Assembly (NCBI GenBank): GCA_903924715.1
Contig: CAIYCP010000347.1
Coordinates: 1 to 10,547, forward strand
DNA from: an uncultured beta proteobacterium
Lineage (GTDB): Bacteria > Pseudomonadota > Gammaproteobacteria > Burkholderiales > Burkholderiaceae_B
DNA: 10,547 nt
Direction of reading: 5' to 3'
Translations under genes and position numbers: made by a program
The notes under the pieces: model-generated
Told to the model about the DNA's origin: nothing
Database searches by the model: none
The model's input: only the letters and a program-made list of their open reading frames with translations
Shown here: one piece after another, positions 1-7,039 of the stretch
Position numbering within the stretch: the stretch's first letter is position 1
How the letters are laid out: each line of letters opens with the position of its first letter

Positions 1-64
1 CGACGTTTCCGGGGTGGCTGGGCTCGGTCATGATGAAGCGAACACGAGAAAAATCCAGAGTCAT
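1..64 (-). CDS. trmJ: TrmJ, tRNA (cytidine/uridine-2'-O-)-methyltransferase, N-terminal fragment
   Basis: Only the first 21 codons lie in the window; the gene runs off the left edge. The ATG at 64-62 on the minus strand opens a frame whose product begins MTLDFSRVRF and continues into EPSHPGNV. An N-terminal segment of this form (VRF, a short hydrophobic step, then SHPGN) is characteristic of the TrmJ/SpoU (SPOUT) methyltransferases, which 2'-O-methylate position 32 in the anticodon loop of certain tRNAs. An AGGGA ribosome binding site on the minus strand sits 6 bases before the ATG and supports this start. The gene is divergent from suhB, with 39 bp between the two starts. The family call rests on a short but distinctive motif; another SpoU-family 2'-O-methyltransferase is the main alternative. 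Confidence 0.82.
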   Translation of the reverse strand, partial: MTLDFSRVRFIMTEPSHPGNV

Positions 65-103
65 CTAAAATCCCTGTTTAGCCTAATTAAAAAAGCACCC
101 TTT
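65..103. promoter_or_regulatory. Divergent trmJ/suhB intergenic region
   Basis: These 39 bases separate two divergent start codons, so promoters for both genes must lie here or extend into the opposite coding sequence. On the plus strand TAAAAT at 66-71 is a possible -10 for suhB, but no good -35 is found 15-18 bases upstream. On the minus strand TAAACA (complement of 75-80) is a poorer candidate for trmJ. The arrangement is certain; the individual boxes are guesses. Confidence 0.3.
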
Positions 104-895
104 ATGCATCCGATGCTCAATACCGCCATTAAGGCGGCCCGGCGCGCCGGCACCATTATTAACCGAGCAAGTCTCGACCTCGATCGCCTTCAAGTCGCCC
201 GTAAAGGGCCACGCGATTATGTCACGGAAGTCGATCGTCTCGCCGAAGATGAGATTATCAGTCTTCTGAGCACGGCCTACCCTGATCATGCCTTTTTGGG
301 CGAAGAGTCTGGCCAGCATGGCGATACGCCAGCGGGCGAGCACGCTGAAAACGAGTGGGTCATTGATCCGATTGATGGCACCACCAATTTCATTCACGGA
401 TTTCCCAATTACGCGATTTCAATTGCGTTGCGTCAGCGCGGGCAGGTGATGCACGCTGTGATTTTTGATCCGTCGCGCAACGAGATGTTCACCGCCAGTC
501 GTGGGGGCGGGGCCTTTTTAAATGATCGTCGTATTCGGGTCACCGCACAAACTAAGTTTCACGATGCGTTGCTGGGTGCGCGCTGGCCCGGCTCGGTTGG
601 GCCTGATGATTTATCAGCGCCGCGTTTTCTTGAAATGGCGCGAGGGTGTGCGGGCGTGCGTCGCACCGGCTCAGTCGTGTTGGATATGGCCTACGTTGCG
701 GTGGGTCGGCTTGACGGGTTTTGTGGCATTGGGCTCAAGCAATGGGACATGGCCGCTGCCAGTTTGATGGTGCTTGAGGCAGGTGGGCTCGTTTCTGATT
801 TAGAAGGTGAGCAAACCTGGATGGAAACCGGTAGCGTATTGGCAGCGACGCCTAAAATCTTTACGCAAATGCTCGGTTTTGTAAAACTCAAATGA
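104..895 (+). CDS. suhB: SuhB, inositol-1-monophosphatase family protein
   Basis: A 263-residue inositol monophosphatase (Mg2+-dependent phosphatase; E. coli SuhB has 267 residues). In E. coli SuhB also joins the Nus-factor complex for rRNA transcription antitermination and folding; that role here is inference. Visible metal and substrate motifs are GEESG (66-70), DPIDGTTN (88-95) and the C-terminal WDMAA with D215; RRTGS at 186-190 and the EAGG stretch are also family-typical. The frame is open upstream to a GTG at 14, but the ATG at 104 is chosen because the protein then begins MHPMLN, as in E. coli SuhB, and because the longer form would run through the divergent trmJ start. No clear Shine-Dalgarno sequence precedes the ATG. 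The phosphatase motifs are intact. Confidence 0.96.
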   Translation: MHPMLNTAIKAARRAGTIINRASLDLDRLQVARKGPRDYVTEVDRLAEDEIISLLSTAYPDHAFLGEESGQHGDTPAGEHAENEWVIDPIDGTTNFIHGFPNYAISIALRQRGQVMHAVIFDPSRNEMFTASRGGGAFLNDRRIRVTAQTKFHDALLGARWPGSVGPDDLSAPRFLEMARGCAGVRRTGSVVLDMAYVAVGRLDGFCGIGLKQWDMAAASLMVLEAGGLVSDLEGEQTWMETGSVLAATPKIFTQMLGFVKLK

Positions 896-901
896 CGTTT
901 T

Positions 902-937
902 GATGGCAGCCGATAGGGGTATTTATCGGCTACCATC
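902..937. repeat. Inverted repeat between suhB and the TerC gene, possible terminator or processing hairpin
   Basis: The arms 902-915 and 924-937 can form a 14-bp stem with one C-A mismatch and an 8-base loop. It starts 7 bases after the suhB stop. No run of T follows the right arm, and the reverse strand has only four A, so it is not a classical intrinsic terminator in either direction. It could limit read-through into the downstream gene, protect the suhB mRNA 3' end, or be an attenuator-like element. Confidence 0.5.
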
Positions 938-965
938 TAAACCTTAGTCACTTTCGGAGCCCTCA

Positions 966-2537
966 ATGGAGTGGCTGCTTGACCCAACCATCTGGGTCGG
1001 CCTTTTTACCCTCGTCGTGCTCGAGATTGTTCTGGGCATCGACAACCTGATTTTTATTGCCATCCTCGCCGATAAGTTGCCGCCGGCTGAGCGCGATCGT
1101 GCGCGTATTATTGGCTTATCACTTGCCCTTTTTATGCGACTCGGCTTGCTGATGGGGATTTCGTGGCTGGTTCAGTTGAAAACACCCTGGTTAAGTTTGG
1201 GCGGTTTTCAATGGTCTGGCCGCGATCTGATTTTGATGGCGGGCGGATTCTTTTTGTTACTCAAAGGGACGCTTGAACTTCACGAGCGACTTGAGGGCAC
1301 GGGTCGAGAGCCCGGACAGGCACGAACCTATGCAGATTTTTGGGTCATTGTGACTCAAATCGTGGTCCTTGATGCGGTATTTTCAATTGACGCTGTCATC
1401 ACGGCAATCGGCATGGTTGATCATTTGCCCGTCATGATGGCGGCAGTGGTGATCGCTGTGGGCGTGATGCTGATCGCGTCAAAGCCTTTAACCATTTTCG
1501 TGAACGCACATCCAACCGTTGTCGTCTTGTGTCTTGGCTTTTTGTTGATGATCGGTTTTTCGTTAGTGGCGGAAGGGTTTGGCTTTAAGGTACCTAAAGG
1601 GTATTTGTACGCGGCCATCGGGTTCTCTGTGTTAATCGAACTCTTGAATCAGTTAGCGCGACACAACGGGATCAAGCTTGAGGCGGGTCGCCCGATGCGT
1701 GAACGCACGGCTGAGGCGGTGTTGCGAATGTTAGGTAAGCGATTGCCCGACGAAACGCTGATGCCTGCGCCATCGATGCTAGGCGCGCCCAGTGCGCTGA
1801 CGTTCGGTGTCGAAGAGCGCAACATGGTAAGTGGCGTATTGACGCTTGCCGAGCGTTCGATTCATTCGGTGATGACACCTCGCACTGAGATTTCGTGGAT
1901 CAATCTTGACGATACCCCTCAAGACATTCAAAAACAGATCACCTCGGTCCCACATAGTTTTTTTCCAGTGTGTCGCGCCTCGGTGGATGACGTCGTGGGC
2001 ATTGGTCGTGCTAAAGACATGATCGCCGACTTGTTAACACATGGAAACATCCGCAAAGCTAATCTGCGTGAACCCATCATCGTGCACGATACGATCAGTA
2101 TCATCCGACTGATGGATACGTTAAAGCGTTCACGTGGACAGTTGGTCTTGGTTGCGGATGAGTTTGGCATCATCCAAGGCTTGGTGACGCCAATCGATGT
2201 GTTCGAAGCGATTGCGGGTGAGTTTCCGGATGAAGATGAAACGCCGGATATCGTTTCAGACGGGATTGATCAGTGGCGGGTTGATGGTGCGGCAGATTTA
2301 CATCATCTAGAGCAGTTGCTGGATACCGAAGGGCTGGTAGACGATGATCAAGATTACACAACACTGGCTGGGTATTTGCTCGAGCGTTTTGGGCAATTGC
2401 CAGTTGCTGGCGATCAGTGTGAATTCGTGGGTGCCCACGCCCGGTTCAAATTTGAAGTGATACAGATCGAAGGGCGCCGCATTGCGCAGGTGCGGGTGAA
2501 AAAAATAGTAGAAGGACTTGACAGCACACAGCCGTGA
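966..2537 (+). CDS. TerC-family membrane protein with CBS pair and CorC/HlyC domain (YoaE/YegH type)
   Basis: A 523-residue inner-membrane protein that closely follows E. coli YoaE and YegH in length and domain order. Residues 1 to about 235 form the TerC domain with about seven hydrophobic segments; conserved acidic signatures are EIVLGIDN (20-27) and DAVFSIDAV (136-144). A hydrophilic linker leads to a CBS pair (about 290-415, with MTPR at 303-306 and ADEFG at 397-401), then GEFPDEDE (418-425) and a CorC/HlyC transporter-associated domain (about 430-515). TerC proteins are linked to metal handling, notably manganese export and tellurite resistance, while CBS and CorC domains suggest nucleotide or ion sensing; the substrate here is unknown. 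GGAG (956-959) six bases before the ATG supports the start. It follows suhB by 70 bp and converges with lpxH. No defect is seen. Confidence 0.95.
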   Translation: MEWLLDPTIWVGLFTLVVLEIVLGIDNLIFIAILADKLPPAERDRARIIGLSLALFMRLGLLMGISWLVQLKTPWLSLGGFQWSGRDLILMAGGFFLLLKGTLELHERLEGTGREPGQARTYADFWVIVTQIVVLDAVFSIDAVITAIGMVDHLPVMMAAVVIAVGVMLIASKPLTIFVNAHPTVVVLCLGFLLMIGFSLVAEGFGFKVPKGYLYAAIGFSVLIELLNQLARHNGIKLEAGRPMRERTAEAVLRMLGKRLPDETLMPAPSMLGAPSALTFGVEERNMVSGVLTLAERSIHSVMTPRTEISWINLDDTPQDIQKQITSVPHSFFPVCRASVDDVVGIGRAKDMIADLLTHGNIRKANLREPIIVHDTISIIRLMDTLKRSRGQLVLVADEFGIIQGLVTPIDVFEAIAGEFPDEDETPDIVSDGIDQWRVDGAADLHHLEQLLDTEGLVDDDQDYTTLAGYLLERFGQLPVAGDQCEFVGAHARFKFEVIQIEGRRIAQVRVKKIVEGLDSTQP

Positions 2538-2545
2538 CGTGTGCT
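2523..2545. terminator. Short inverted repeat at the convergent gene ends, weak terminator candidate
   Basis: Arms 2523-2529 (AGCACAC) and 2539-2545 (GTGTGCT) pair over 7 bp around a 9-base loop that contains the TGA stop of the TerC gene. The two converging genes are only 11 bp apart. No T-run follows on either strand, so termination activity is speculative. Confidence 0.25.
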
Positions 2546-2548
2546 TGC

Positions 2549-3328
2549 CTAAGCGTGATCTAAGTCGAACAGGCTTGGGCCATCTTCGTCAATGACCATC
2601 CAACCACCACGCGCGTTTTCTCCGGCCCCCAGATGGTCGCAATCCCAGTCTGGTAATACCCAGCGTTCACAGCGGTTGCCGTCGACCGACAAGACGTTAC
2701 GACCTGGACGATGCGTGTGACCGTGTACAACCAGCGACACGTTCGCAGCACGAATCGCGGCTGCCACGGCGTCGGCGTTCACGTCCATGATCTCGCTGCT
2801 TTTGTTTTGGTTGGCCGCCATACTTTCACCGCGCGCCTGAGCGGCGAGCGTCAAACGTTCTGGAATGCTACGCGCTAAAAAGCCCGATTGCCAGGTGGGG
2901 TTACGCACCATGGCGCGAAACTGTTGGTAGGGCAAGTCGTCTGTGCAGTACTCATCACCATGACTTAAGAGCAGCGTACGTGTGCCAATGGTGACTAGCA
3001 CTTCTTCGGGTAACAGGCGTGCCCCGAGGCCAGACGCTAGCGCCTCGCCCATCAAAAAATCGCGATTGCCCCGACCGAGCCAGACTGGAATTTTTGCGGC
3101 ACACGCTTTGATGGCCATCAAGTCCTGAGCCAGCCAGGGCGGTGCCACCACGGCAACATCATCACCAATCCATGCGTCAAAAATATCGCCTGGCAATAAA
3201 AGCCCTGCGGCTTCGTTAGACGCTAGTTTCAAAAAAGCACGAAAGGCTTCTGAGGTCTGGACTGTGCTTTGCCCCAGATGGACATCTGAGGCCAGCCAAA
3301 CCGGACCTGCCAGGGCAATCTTATTCAA
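2549..3328 (-). CDS. lpxH: LpxH, UDP-2,3-diacylglucosamine diphosphatase
   Basis: A calcineurin-like metallophosphoesterase of lipid A synthesis that hydrolyses UDP-2,3-diacylglucosamine to lipid X and UMP at the inner face of the cytoplasmic membrane. With the start chosen, 259 residues (E. coli LpxH: 240). Metal-site motifs are complete: SDVHL (D15, H17), PGDIFDAW (D48), GNRDF (87-91), SHGDEYCTDD (122-131) and HGHTHRP (202-208); IMDVN is also family-typical. Two TTG starts are possible. TTG at 3328 is preferred because GAGG (3341-3338) lies 9 bases upstream; TTG at 3343 would add five residues but has no ribosome binding site. The 3328 start overlaps the end of the cyclophilin gene by 8 bases (TTGAATAA), so translation is probably coupled. 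Last gene of the minus-strand cluster. Confidence 0.95.
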   Translation of the reverse strand: MNKIALAGPVWLASDVHLGQSTVQTSEAFRAFLKLASNEAAGLLLPGDIFDAWIGDDVAVVAPPWLAQDLMAIKACAAKIPVWLGRGNRDFLMGEALASGLGARLLPEEVLVTIGTRTLLLSHGDEYCTDDLPYQQFRAMVRNPTWQSGFLARSIPERLTLAAQARGESMAANQNKSSEIMDVNADAVAAAIRAANVSLVVHGHTHRPGRNVLSVDGNRCERWVLPDWDCDHLGAGENARGGWMVIDEDGPSLFDLDHA

Positions 3329-3965
3329 GGACGACAGCCTCAATGATGACTAAATCTGTGGTCGGCACATTTTGATGGAAGCCGCTGTTCGCTGTGGCGA
3401 CAGCCCTCATTTTGTCGACGACTTCTTTGCCTTCAGTGACCTCGCCAAAGACGGCGTAGCCCCAGCCCTGTGCGGTGGGGGCGGTATGGTTCAAAAATTC
3501 GTTATTGGCCACGTTGATAAAGAACTGGGCAGTCGCAGAGTGTGGCTCGTTGGTACGGGCCATGGCGAGGGTGTACTTATTATTTTTTAAACCGTTGTTG
3601 GCTTCGTTTTCAACATTGGCTTTTGTAGGCTTTTGTTTCAGGCCTGAGGTGAAGCCACCGCCTTGAACCATGAAACCATCAATCACTCGATGAAAAATCG
3701 TGTCGTTGTAAAAGCCTTCTTTGACGTAGGCTAAAAAGTTGGCCACCGTTTTGGGTGCTTTCACTGCATCAAGCGTAATAACGATATCGCCTAGGCTGGT
3801 GGTCATTTTGACACGTGGGTTGGTGCTCATTGAAGTAACGCCTTGTTGAGAGGTTGAGGTAGAAGTAGAGGGAGGGGCCGCATGGGCACTAAAAAACATG
3901 AACGGCAAGATGCTCAAGAGAGCTAGGCTGCGCACAAGGCGCAGCCCATTTGAAAAAACGGTCAT
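3321..3965 (-). CDS. Cyclophilin-type peptidyl-prolyl cis-trans isomerase with signal peptide
   Basis: A 214-residue cyclophilin that catalyses Xaa-Pro isomerisation. Residues 50-214 align by eye with E. coli PpiB along their length: FHRVIDGFMVQGG (91-103, active-site R93, F98, Q101), QFFI (147-150) and QGWGYAVFGEV are all present. Unlike cytoplasmic PpiB it has an N-terminal extension: basic residues R9 and R12, a hydrophobic core (about 13-26) and a likely signal peptidase site after AHA (27-29), then a Ser/Thr-rich linker (about 33-40). This predicts a periplasmic form. An internal ATG at residue 46 begins MSTNPRVKM, very like a cytoplasmic PpiB start, so a second form is possible. The ATG overlaps the TPR gene stop (ATGA), with GAGG 11 bases upstream. 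I leave ppiA/ppiB unassigned because it has a PpiB-like body and a PpiA-like leader. Confidence 0.94.
   Translation of the reverse strand: MTVFSNGLRLVRSLALLSILPFMFFSAHAAPPSTSTSTSQQGVTSMSTNPRVKMTTSLGDIVITLDAVKAPKTVANFLAYVKEGFYNDTIFHRVIDGFMVQGGGFTSGLKQKPTKANVENEANNGLKNNKYTLAMARTNEPHSATAQFFINVANNEFLNHTAPTAQGWGYAVFGEVTEGKEVVDKMRAVATANSGFHQNVPTTDLVIIEAVVLE
3828..3844 (-). promoter_or_regulatory. Possible internal ribosome binding site and start in the cyclophilin gene
   Basis: On the minus strand AAGG (3844-3841) precedes an in-frame ATG (3830-3828, residue 46) by 10 bases. The product would be a 169-residue cyclophilin without signal peptide, close to the 164 residues of E. coli PpiB. The site is weak by sequence and the proposal is inference. 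Confidence 0.3.
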
Positions 3966-4732
3966 TTTAAGGGAGCCTCGATTAGGTTCTTGACGCTACG
4001 AATTTTTGGGTTCAGGCCGGCTACGCCTGCGGCAGCAGCGCGCTGATAGGCGCGCAGGGCCAGACTTAATTGAACATCACCTAAATTAGCCTGAGCCACC
4101 GCGTATTTCGGGTTAATCATAATGGCTTGTTCAAGCGCACGACGGGCTTGCTCAAGCTCATCGCGGCGCACGTATAAGGCTGCGAGGTTGTTCCAAGGCT
4201 CGGGCAGTTCTGGAAACCGCATCGTCATGCGCTGATAGGTGGCCTCGGCTTCGGTTAAGCGGTTCATTTCTGTGAACAAACGCGCTTGCATAAACATAAG
4301 CTGGACATCGGTGCCCGGTGTGGCGCGGTTGGCCTCAACGGTTAAGCGTTTTTCTACCTCAGCCAGCGCCTCGGGTAGGCGGTCAGCCCGAATTAAGCCC
4401 TCAATACGGGTTGCCATTTGAGAGGGCGTCAGCGGAACACGGGTATCGACTGGTGGCGAGATTGCATCGAGCACTTTGGCCAGGCCATCCCAGCCCTTTT
4501 CTGGGAGGATGTCGCCTAGCACTTGATTGGCAGCGGCATCGGGCAGGGCCGAAGGCATTGGCATTTGCGAATTTTGGGCGGGATTGCGGGCTGCCGGGTT
4601 GACGTTCAGGGGGTTTATCCCGCTAGGTGCCGGACTGTTGTTGTAAGTGGCTTGAGCAAGCGCAGCCCCAGGCACAAGCGTTGCCACGCCTAGAAGGACC
4701 AGAATCGAAAGAATGCTTTTTTGCAGCTTCAA
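3962..4732 (-). CDS. Secreted tetratricopeptide-repeat protein, function unknown
   Basis: A 256-residue protein with a signal peptide: Lys2 and Lys5, a hydrophobic core at about 7-24 and a likely cleavage site after ALA (24-26). The cysteine needed for a lipoprotein is absent, so it is probably a soluble periplasmic protein. A Pro/Asn-rich stretch (about 30-65) precedes a helical region and two clear TPR units (about 142-175 and 177-210, the latter with WNNLAALYVRRDELEQARR and an AIMINP ending), then a partial third (211-238). TPRs mediate protein contacts; the partner is unknown. The start is TTG at 4732, supported by GAGGG (complement of 4742-4746) 9 bases upstream; no ATG lies near in frame. 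Its stop overlaps the cyclophilin start by 4 bases. First gene of the minus-strand cluster, divergent from cysS. Confidence 0.88.
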   Translation of the reverse strand: MKLQKSILSILVLLGVATLVPGAALAQATYNNSPAPSGINPLNVNPAARNPAQNSQMPMPSALPDAAANQVLGDILPEKGWDGLAKVLDAISPPVDTRVPLTPSQMATRIEGLIRADRLPEALAEVEKRLTVEANRATPGTDVQLMFMQARLFTEMNRLTEAEATYQRMTMRFPELPEPWNNLAALYVRRDELEQARRALEQAIMINPKYAVAQANLGDVQLSLALRAYQRAAAAGVAGLNPKIRSVKNLIEAPLK

Positions 4733-4749
4733 GGCGTAAAACCCTCAAT

Positions 4750-4758
4750 TGCTATACT
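4750..4758 (+). promoter_or_regulatory. Extended -10 promoter candidate for cysS
   Basis: TGCTATACT at 4750-4758 matches an extended -10 (TG-N-TATAAT) in all but one base. A -35 is poor (TTCAAG at 4728-4733 with a 19-base spacer), as is usual for extended -10 promoters. Transcription would begin near 4765, giving a leader of about 80 bases that is pyrimidine-rich and has no Shine-Dalgarno sequence before the ATG at 4846. Confidence 0.5.
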
Positions 4759-4769
4759 TGACCACTCGC

Positions 4770-4775
4770 ATTTTA
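4770..4775 (-). promoter_or_regulatory. Possible -10 box for the TPR-cyclophilin-lpxH cluster
   Basis: The minus strand reads TAAAAT here, about 38 bases upstream of the TTG start of the TPR gene, with no convincing -35. Together with the plus-strand -10 at 4753-4758 it would place two overlapping divergent promoters in the 113-bp gap (4733-4845). Confidence 0.3.
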
Positions 4776-4845
4776 ACGCTGCTTTTGGTTCAGCACCGGT
4801 CAGCGCCTAATTTTCTCTTTTTCGTCTCCTGGCCTTCCAATCCGT

Positions 4846-6357
4846 ATGTTGCAGATTTACGATTCACTGTCGCGCTCTAAACGCCCCTTTACCCCGATTC
4901 GGGCTGGTTTGGCGGGCCTGTATGTCTGCGGCATGACCGTTTACGACTACTGTCATTTAGGCCATGCTCGCATGCTGGTCAGTTTTGACGTCATTCAGCG
5001 TTGGTTGCGCGCTTCAGGATTGCAAGTCAGTTATGTCCGCAATATCACTGACATTGATGACAAGATCATCAAAAAAGCGGTGCAATCCGGACAAAGGCTA
5101 GGCGAGGTGACACAGTTTTTTATCGAAGCGATGCACGCTGATGAGCAAGCACTCGGTGTTCAGTCGCCTGATCATCAGCCTCGGGCGACTGAATACGTCG
5201 GCGATATGCTCGATATCATTGGGATACTCGAAAAAAAAGGTCTCGCCTATCACGCAACGGATGGCGATGTGAATTTCTCTGTGCGCGAGTTTGCGGGCTA
5301 CGGCAAGCTATCGGGTAAAACGCTTGACGATTTGCGGGCAGGTGAGCGAGTCGCTGTGGCTTCTACCAAGCGTGATCCTCTTGACTTTGTGTTGTGGAAG
5401 TCGGCTAAAGAGCATGAGCCTGAAGATACGCGTTGGCCTTCTGTTTATGGCTGGGGGCGTCCGGGCTGGCACATTGAATGCTCGGCGATGAGCAAGGCTT
5501 TGCTAGGGGTGCCGCTTGATATTCATGGTGGCGGGCCAGACTTGAAGTTTCCGCATCACGAGAATGAAATCGCCCAAACTGAAGGTGCGTTTAGCGGCAC
5601 GTTGGCCAACACTTGGATCCATTGCGGCCCCTTGATGGTTGATGCTGACAAAATGTCAAAGTCGCTGGGAAACTTTCGTACGATTCGCCAGACGATTGGT
5701 GTGAGTACTGATTTGCCCGGTCATTCGGCTGAATCGGCACAGTATCAGGTGAATCCGCGCGAAGCCGAAATGTTGCGCTTTTTTATTGTTCGCAATCACT
5801 ACCGCAGTGCGCAAAATTATGCGCCTGATAATTTGATCGATGCGCAGCAGTCACTGGATCGCCTGTATCAAACCTTGCAAAATGTGCCTAGCGCTGGAGT
5901 TGTTCCAATCGATTGGTCAAGCCCGGCGGCTCAGGCCTTTAAAGTGGCGATGGATGACGACTTTAATAGTGCAGGCGCCGTGGCTGCGCTGTTTGATTTG
6001 GCGAGTCAGGCCAATCGCAGCAAAGACTCAAACGTATGTGCACAGCTTAAAGCACTGGCTTCGCTATTGGGCTTGCTACAACAAGAGCCTAAAGTGTATT
6101 TTCAAAGTGCCACGCGCTATACGCGGCGGGCCCTCGAGCAGGCCAGTGCCGGCGAATCTGGTTTGGGTGCGCAGGCCGTGCAAGCACTTGCTCACGCACT
6201 TTCAGACGAGCAGATTGAAGCGCACATTGCTGCGCGTGCGCTCGCGAAACAACAAAAAAACTTTGCCGAATCTGACCGAATTCGTGCAACACTCAAAGCA
6301 GCAGGCATCGAACTGGATGATAAACCCGGCGGCCTGACTCAATGGCGACGTGCGTAA
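4846..6357 (+). CDS. cysS: Cysteinyl-tRNA synthetase
   Basis: A class I aminoacyl-tRNA synthetase that charges tRNA-Cys with cysteine in the cytoplasm. It has 503 residues against 461 in E. coli. The signature HIGH appears as HLGH (37-40) and KMSKS is at 269-273. Zinc ligands that give cysteine selectivity can be placed at C28, C212, H237 and E241 by comparison with E. coli. YVRNITDIDDKII (63-75) and GRPGWHIECSAM (204-215) are also diagnostic. Extra length comes from an insert of about 17 residues after the KMSKS loop (around 284-306) and a longer segment before the C-terminal anticodon-binding part. The ATG at 4846 gives the family N-terminus (MLQIYDSLSR) although no ribosome binding site precedes it. 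First gene of the plus-strand run. Confidence 0.98.
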   Translation: MLQIYDSLSRSKRPFTPIRAGLAGLYVCGMTVYDYCHLGHARMLVSFDVIQRWLRASGLQVSYVRNITDIDDKIIKKAVQSGQRLGEVTQFFIEAMHADEQALGVQSPDHQPRATEYVGDMLDIIGILEKKGLAYHATDGDVNFSVREFAGYGKLSGKTLDDLRAGERVAVASTKRDPLDFVLWKSAKEHEPEDTRWPSVYGWGRPGWHIECSAMSKALLGVPLDIHGGGPDLKFPHHENEIAQTEGAFSGTLANTWIHCGPLMVDADKMSKSLGNFRTIRQTIGVSTDLPGHSAESAQYQVNPREAEMLRFFIVRNHYRSAQNYAPDNLIDAQQSLDRLYQTLQNVPSAGVVPIDWSSPAAQAFKVAMDDDFNSAGAVAALFDLASQANRSKDSNVCAQLKALASLLGLLQQEPKVYFQSATRYTRRALEQASAGESGLGAQAVQALAHALSDEQIEAHIAARALAKQQKNFAESDRIRATLKAAGIELDDKPGGLTQWRRA

Positions 6358-6367
6358 GGTCAAAGAT

Positions 6368-7012
6368 ATGACAAAGATTGCACCGACGACAGATAGGCCT
6401 GACTATTGGGACGAGGCGATCGCGCATTTGATGAAGCGCGATCGAATTCTTAAAAAAATTATTCCACGCTATCCTGATATTTGGTTAAAGAGTCGGGGCA
6501 ATCCGTTTATTACGTTAGCGCGCTCGATCTGTGGTCAGCAGATTTCAGTCAAAGCGGCCGAGTCAGTGTGGCAAAGACTATTGCTCGAGTGCGGCAAGCG
6601 ACCTACGCCCGCCTCAGTGCAAAAAGCGGGCCTTGAGCGCTTGCGTGCAGCGGGCCTTTCGGGGCGTAAGGCTGAATATATTCTGGATTTATCTACGCAC
6701 TTCAGTGACAAGCTTGTGCAGCCCGCGAAGTGGGCACGCATGCAAGACGAAGAAGTGATTGAAGAGCTCACCGCGATTCGCGGGATCGGTCGCTGGACGG
6801 CCGAGATGTTTTTGATTTTTAATCTGCAGCGCCCTGACGTCTTGCCAATGGACGATGTGGGGCTTTTGAACGCAATATCGTTACACTACTTCAGTGGCGA
6901 ACCGGTATCTCGCTTCGAGGCACGCGAAGTCGCTCAGGGTTGGCAGCCTTGGCGAACCGTGGCGACCTGGTATTTGTGGCGTAGTCTTGACCCTGTTCCG
7001 GTCGAGTACTAA
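6368..7012 (+). CDS. AlkA-type HhH-GPD DNA-3-methyladenine glycosylase
   Basis: A 214-residue base-excision repair glycosylase expected to remove alkylated purines such as 3-methyladenine. SICGQQIS (53-60 from this start) and a helix-hairpin-helix with AIRGIGRWTAEMF (136-148) are followed by LPMDDVGL (159-166), whose second Asp (D163) is the likely catalytic residue. The hairpin position that carries lysine in bifunctional glycosylase/lyases is tryptophan here, so a monofunctional enzyme is expected. It is shorter than E. coli AlkA (282) and lacks its N-terminal domain, as in the Mag1-like group. The frame opens at GTG 6350, overlapping cysS, but ATG 6368 is preferred because TAAGG (6355-6359) lies 8 bases upstream; that site overlaps the cysS stop, suggesting coupled translation. 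An alkA symbol would be plausible but is not certain. Confidence 0.93.
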   Translation: MTKIAPTTDRPDYWDEAIAHLMKRDRILKKIIPRYPDIWLKSRGNPFITLARSICGQQISVKAAESVWQRLLLECGKRPTPASVQKAGLERLRAAGLSGRKAEYILDLSTHFSDKLVQPAKWARMQDEEVIEELTAIRGIGRWTAEMFLIFNLQRPDVLPMDDVGLLNAISLHYFSGEPVSRFEAREVAQGWQPWRTVATWYLWRSLDPVPVEY

Positions 7013-7039
7013 ACGAGCCATCCTTTAGGGCACATTGAT

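Noticed and set aside
83..397. 104-codon minus-strand open frame opposite suhB
   Set aside because: It is antisense to the conserved phosphatase motifs; the genuine minus-strand gene at this edge is the trmJ start at 64.
896..965. Possible yybP-ykoY manganese riboswitch before a TerC-family gene
   Set aside because: TerC genes are often controlled by this riboswitch, but the gap is only 70 bp and holds a single simple hairpin; the family's conserved loops and length are missing.
5840..6337. 165-codon open frame on the plus strand in another frame of cysS
   Set aside because: It overlaps conserved CysS sequence, is rich in Arg, Trp and Cys as out-of-frame reading usually is, and has no recognisable motif.
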